From Candidatus Onthomorpha intestinigallinarum (lineage in GTDB: Bacteria > Bacteroidota > Bacteroidia > Bacteroidales > P3), in NCBI GenBank assembly GCA_019114015.1, contig DXGG01000059.1:1-9377 (forward strand): a stretch of DNA of 9,377 bases. The letters are read 5' to 3'. Under the pieces are notes generated by a model. The model did no database searches. It was not told where the DNA came from and saw nothing but the letters and a program-made list of their open reading frames with translations. Positions within the stretch are counted from its first letter, which is position 1. The number at the start of each line of letters is the position of its first letter. The position numbers were made by a program, and so were the translations under genes. Of this stretch, positions 7,643 to 9,377 are shown in pieces.

Positions 7643-8281
7643 TTATTCCCAGTTTCCATCAGTTATAACCTGTTCCAAATCGCCCACTTTCCAACCCGCA
7701 TACTTGTTTTTGGACTCCAATTCCGCTTTTTTATTAATCACATCCTGCCTGTCCATTCCAAACGTATATGTATCTATGGGTGCCTCTACCAAAAATACGG
7801 AAACATCTATTCCTCCCTTGTTTATTTTCTTTGCAGCCATTTTAAACGTAACATTACCGTCTGCATAAGGTATATACTTCAGATTCTTCACTTCTTCTTT
7901 CGCCGTAAGCATCTTACCCTCTTCATACAACTTCTTCATCGGGTTTACATAGGTAGTGTCCCTCTTCAACACACCTGCTGCCAATGCCTGAGCCTCATTC
8001 ATTCCGTCAGGTATTTCTCCATACTTCTGAACCATGGGTACCTTACCTGTTTCCAAAAACAACAGCAACGAATCAATGTCATTGCAAAATTCCCCCTTGG
8101 ACGAACGATAAGTCTCCTGTATTGTCCTGATATCTTTCAATTTGGCAATAACAGCATCTGAACGTTTATTATATTCCTGATCAAACTTAACCGGATGCAT
8201 TATGGAATTATACAATACCACTGCCAAAACAACCGCAGCCGCTATAAGAACTACCGAAATAATCAAATTCCTTACTTTCAT
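7643..8281 (-). CDS. Membrane-anchored protein with pilin-like layout, function unknown
   Basis: 212 residues. A short basic N-terminus (MKVRN) precedes one hydrophobic segment at about residues 6-26, then a charged helix (SDAVIAKLKDIRTIQETYRS) leads into SKGEFCNDIDSLLLFL, and a mixed C-terminal region follows. No lipobox and no obvious signal peptidase site are seen, so the anchor is likely kept, with the bulk outside the cytoplasm. The order of hydrophobic helix, amphipathic helix with an IRTIQETYRSSKGEF-like turn, and 'DSL' resembles type II/IV pseudopilins, but the prepilin cleavage motif (G before FTLIE) is missing. No family name is recognised. It is the first gene after a strong-looking promoter and heads the run that continues with DUF3822 and rsmD. 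The leader is A-rich with no strong Shine-Dalgarno site. Confidence 0.85.
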   Translation of the reverse strand: MKVRNLIISVVLIAAAVVLAVVLYNSIMHPVKFDQEYNKRSDAVIAKLKDIRTIQETYRSSKGEFCNDIDSLLLFLETGKVPMVQKYGEIPDGMNEAQALAAGVLKRDTTYVNPMKKLYEEGKMLTAKEEVKNLKYIPYADGNVTFKMAAKKINKGGIDVSVFLVEAPIDTYTFGMDRQDVINKKAELESKNKYAGWKVGDLEQVITDGNWE

Positions 8282-8317
8282 CTCTGTATACTTTTACTTT
8301 TTTATTCACACTAAATT

Positions 8318-8333
8318 TAACTTTGCAAAGTTA
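8318..8333. repeat. Perfect 16-bp palindrome over the -7 box
   Basis: TAACTTTGCAAAGTTA reads the same on both strands. Its right half is the -7 box of the leftward promoter and its left half covers the predicted start site. It could be an operator for a dimeric regulator, or a by-product of the TAnnTTTG motif. It is not followed by a T-tract on the - strand, so it is not a terminator for the upstream gene. The left-half TAACTTTG on the + strand has no TTTG at the right distance, so a functional divergent promoter is less likely. Confidence 0.6.
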
Positions 8334-8355
8334 GAAGATTTAGTTGAAATTCCAA
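8326..8355 (-). promoter_or_regulatory. Bacteroides-type promoter for the six-gene - strand run
   Basis: Read on the - strand, TTG at 8355-8353 is followed after 19 bp by TAACTTTG at 8333-8326, a full match to TAnnTTTG. The expected transcription start is near 8319, giving a leader of about 38 nt before ATG 8281. The downstream gaps are only 1-36 bp, so this may drive everything down to 3662. The -7 box forms one half of a perfect palindrome. Confidence 0.75.
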
Positions 8356-8373
8356 TACTCTTTGTCAGTTTTT

Positions 8374-9377
8374 TTATCCGTCCTGTTCAACATGCTGCAA
8401 GATTACATTCAAATTGTCATCCGAAGACAATTCCCTTGCCAAACGACAAGCAAAATAAACAGACCGATGTTGACCTCCAGTACAACCGAAATACACTGAC
8501 AACGACGTAAATTGCCGTCTTAAATATTCTCCGCAACTCTGCCGTACCAAACCCAACACATTCTCATAAAACTTCTCCACCTGTTCATTTCCCTCCAAAA
8601 ATTTCCTGACCTCATCATCCATACCAGTCATGTACTTGTATTTGTCATATCTTCCCGGATTGGGCAACGCCCTGCAATCAAACACAAAACCTCCACCATT
8701 GCCCGAAACATCATGAGGATAACCTTTCTTGTATGAGAAACTTTTTATCCTGACCGTCAGCTTGTGTGAATCACCTCCCAAAGAACGCAATTTCTCACTA
8801 CATATCATCTGCCTGAACAAATGGGAAATATAATTCAACTTAACAGGAAGAACAACATTATCCTGCAAATAGGACAGATTCTTCAAAGCAAACGGTATAC
8901 TCTTCAAAAAATGTTCCTTCTTCTGAAAATATCCCCTGTAACCGTATGACCCCATGGCCTGCATGATACGAATATAAACATAGGCATAAAACCTGTCCGT
9001 AAATTCCCTTTCGTCTACACTTACGTATTTCTTCAATTCATCAATATAAACTGAAATAAGTTTTTTCCTCAACTGTTCGGACAGATTGGCTTTTGCATCA
9101 TAAAGCAACGAAGCCAGGTCATATTGCAAGGCTCCCCGTCTTGCACCTTGAAAGTCTATAAAATAAATATCACCATCCTTCAACATGATGTTTCGAGACT
9201 GAAAATCCCTATACATAAAATACGAACAATCGCAATCAAGCAAATAATCCTTCAATATGGCGAAATCCCTTTCCAATTCCTCCTCATTGAAAGGTATGTC
9301 CGCCAACTTCAAAAAATAATACTTGAAATAATTCAGATCCCACTGTATCGACTGGGAATCGAAATCCTTGCGCGGAT
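8374..9377 (-). CDS. AmgK-like phosphotransferase fused to RapZ C-terminal domain (5' end outside window)
   Basis: About 333 C-terminal residues are visible; the frame is open to the right edge, so the start lies outside. A TTG at 9312 is internal. The N-terminal part is a kinase-fold phosphotransferase: catalytic loop YRDFQSRNIML (about 9180-9213), then YFIDFQGARRGALQYDLASLL with the metal-binding Asp. Both resemble COG3178/AmgK anomeric sugar kinases, where the loop reads HRDYHSRN; here the first His is Tyr. After a helical stretch comes a RapZ C-terminal domain, from IKSFSYKKGYP through VFDCRALPNPGRY, TGMDDEV and GCTGGQHRSV (8458-8487) to the end. The P-loop ATPase domain of full RapZ is absent from the visible part. 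In Escherichia coli the RapZ C-terminal domain binds glucosamine-6-phosphate. A role in amino-sugar or cell-wall sugar metabolism is inferred. It ends 92 bp before the next gene, with no hairpin terminator seen. Confidence 0.88.
   Translation of the reverse strand, partial: PRKDFDSQSIQWDLNYFKYYFLKLADIPFNEEELERDFAILKDYLLDCDCSYFMYRDFQSRNIMLKDGDIYFIDFQGARRGALQYDLASLLYDAKANLSEQLRKKLISVYIDELKKYVSVDEREFTDRFYAYVYIRIMQAMGSYGYRGYFQKKEHFLKSIPFALKNLSYLQDNVVLPVKLNYISHLFRQMICSEKLRSLGGDSHKLTVRIKSFSYKKGYPHDVSGNGGGFVFDCRALPNPGRYDKYKYMTGMDDEVRKFLEGNEQVEKFYENVLGLVRQSCGEYLRRQFTSLSVYFGCTGGQHRSVYFACRLARELSSDDNLNVILQHVEQDG

Noticed and set aside
1..9377. CRISPR array, insertion sequence, defence or toxin-antitoxin system
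   Set aside because: No regularly spaced repeats, transposase motifs, terminal inverted repeats or defence-gene motifs were found on either strand.

Overview
This window looks like a chromosomal segment from a member of the Bacteroidota, most likely order Bacteroidales. Two promoters fit the Bacteroides-type pattern (TTG or TTTG, a 19-bp spacer, then TAnnTTTG). Shine-Dalgarno sites are mostly weak. Two protein families here, DUF3822 and the kinase-RapZ C-terminal fusion, are ones I associate with this phylum. Assignment below order is not possible by eye.

Left part (1-2428, + strand): the 3' four fifths of mutS (DNA mismatch repair) runs in from the left edge. Immediately after its stop codon come a Bacteroides-type promoter, tRNA-Gly(GCC), tRNA-Leu(UAA) and a hairpin/T-tract terminator, forming a compact two-tRNA unit.

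Middle + strand part (2429-3711): an LD-carboxypeptidase (peptidoglycan recycling) overlaps a YraN/UPF0102 nuclease-fold protein by 13 bp.

Right part (3662-9377, - strand): a tightly packed run of six genes. In transcription order they are a membrane-anchored pilin-like protein of unknown function, a DUF3822 protein, rsmD (16S rRNA methyltransferase), a PfkB-family adenosine/sugar kinase, manA (mannose-6-phosphate isomerase) and a gamma-class carbonic anhydrase-like hexapeptide protein. Gaps between them are 1-36 bp. A good promoter lies just upstream of the first gene, and its -7 box sits inside a perfect 16-bp palindrome. The last gene of this run converges on yraN and the two coding regions overlap tail-to-tail by 50 bp.

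Right edge: a - strand gene, cut by the window end, encodes an AmgK-like (COG3178-type) phosphotransferase domain fused to a RapZ C-terminal domain. In enterobacterial RapZ that domain senses glucosamine-6-phosphate. This fusion and the DUF3822/pilin-like pair are the least understood and most interesting items. The remaining genes are ordinary housekeeping. No mobile element, CRISPR array or defence system is visible.
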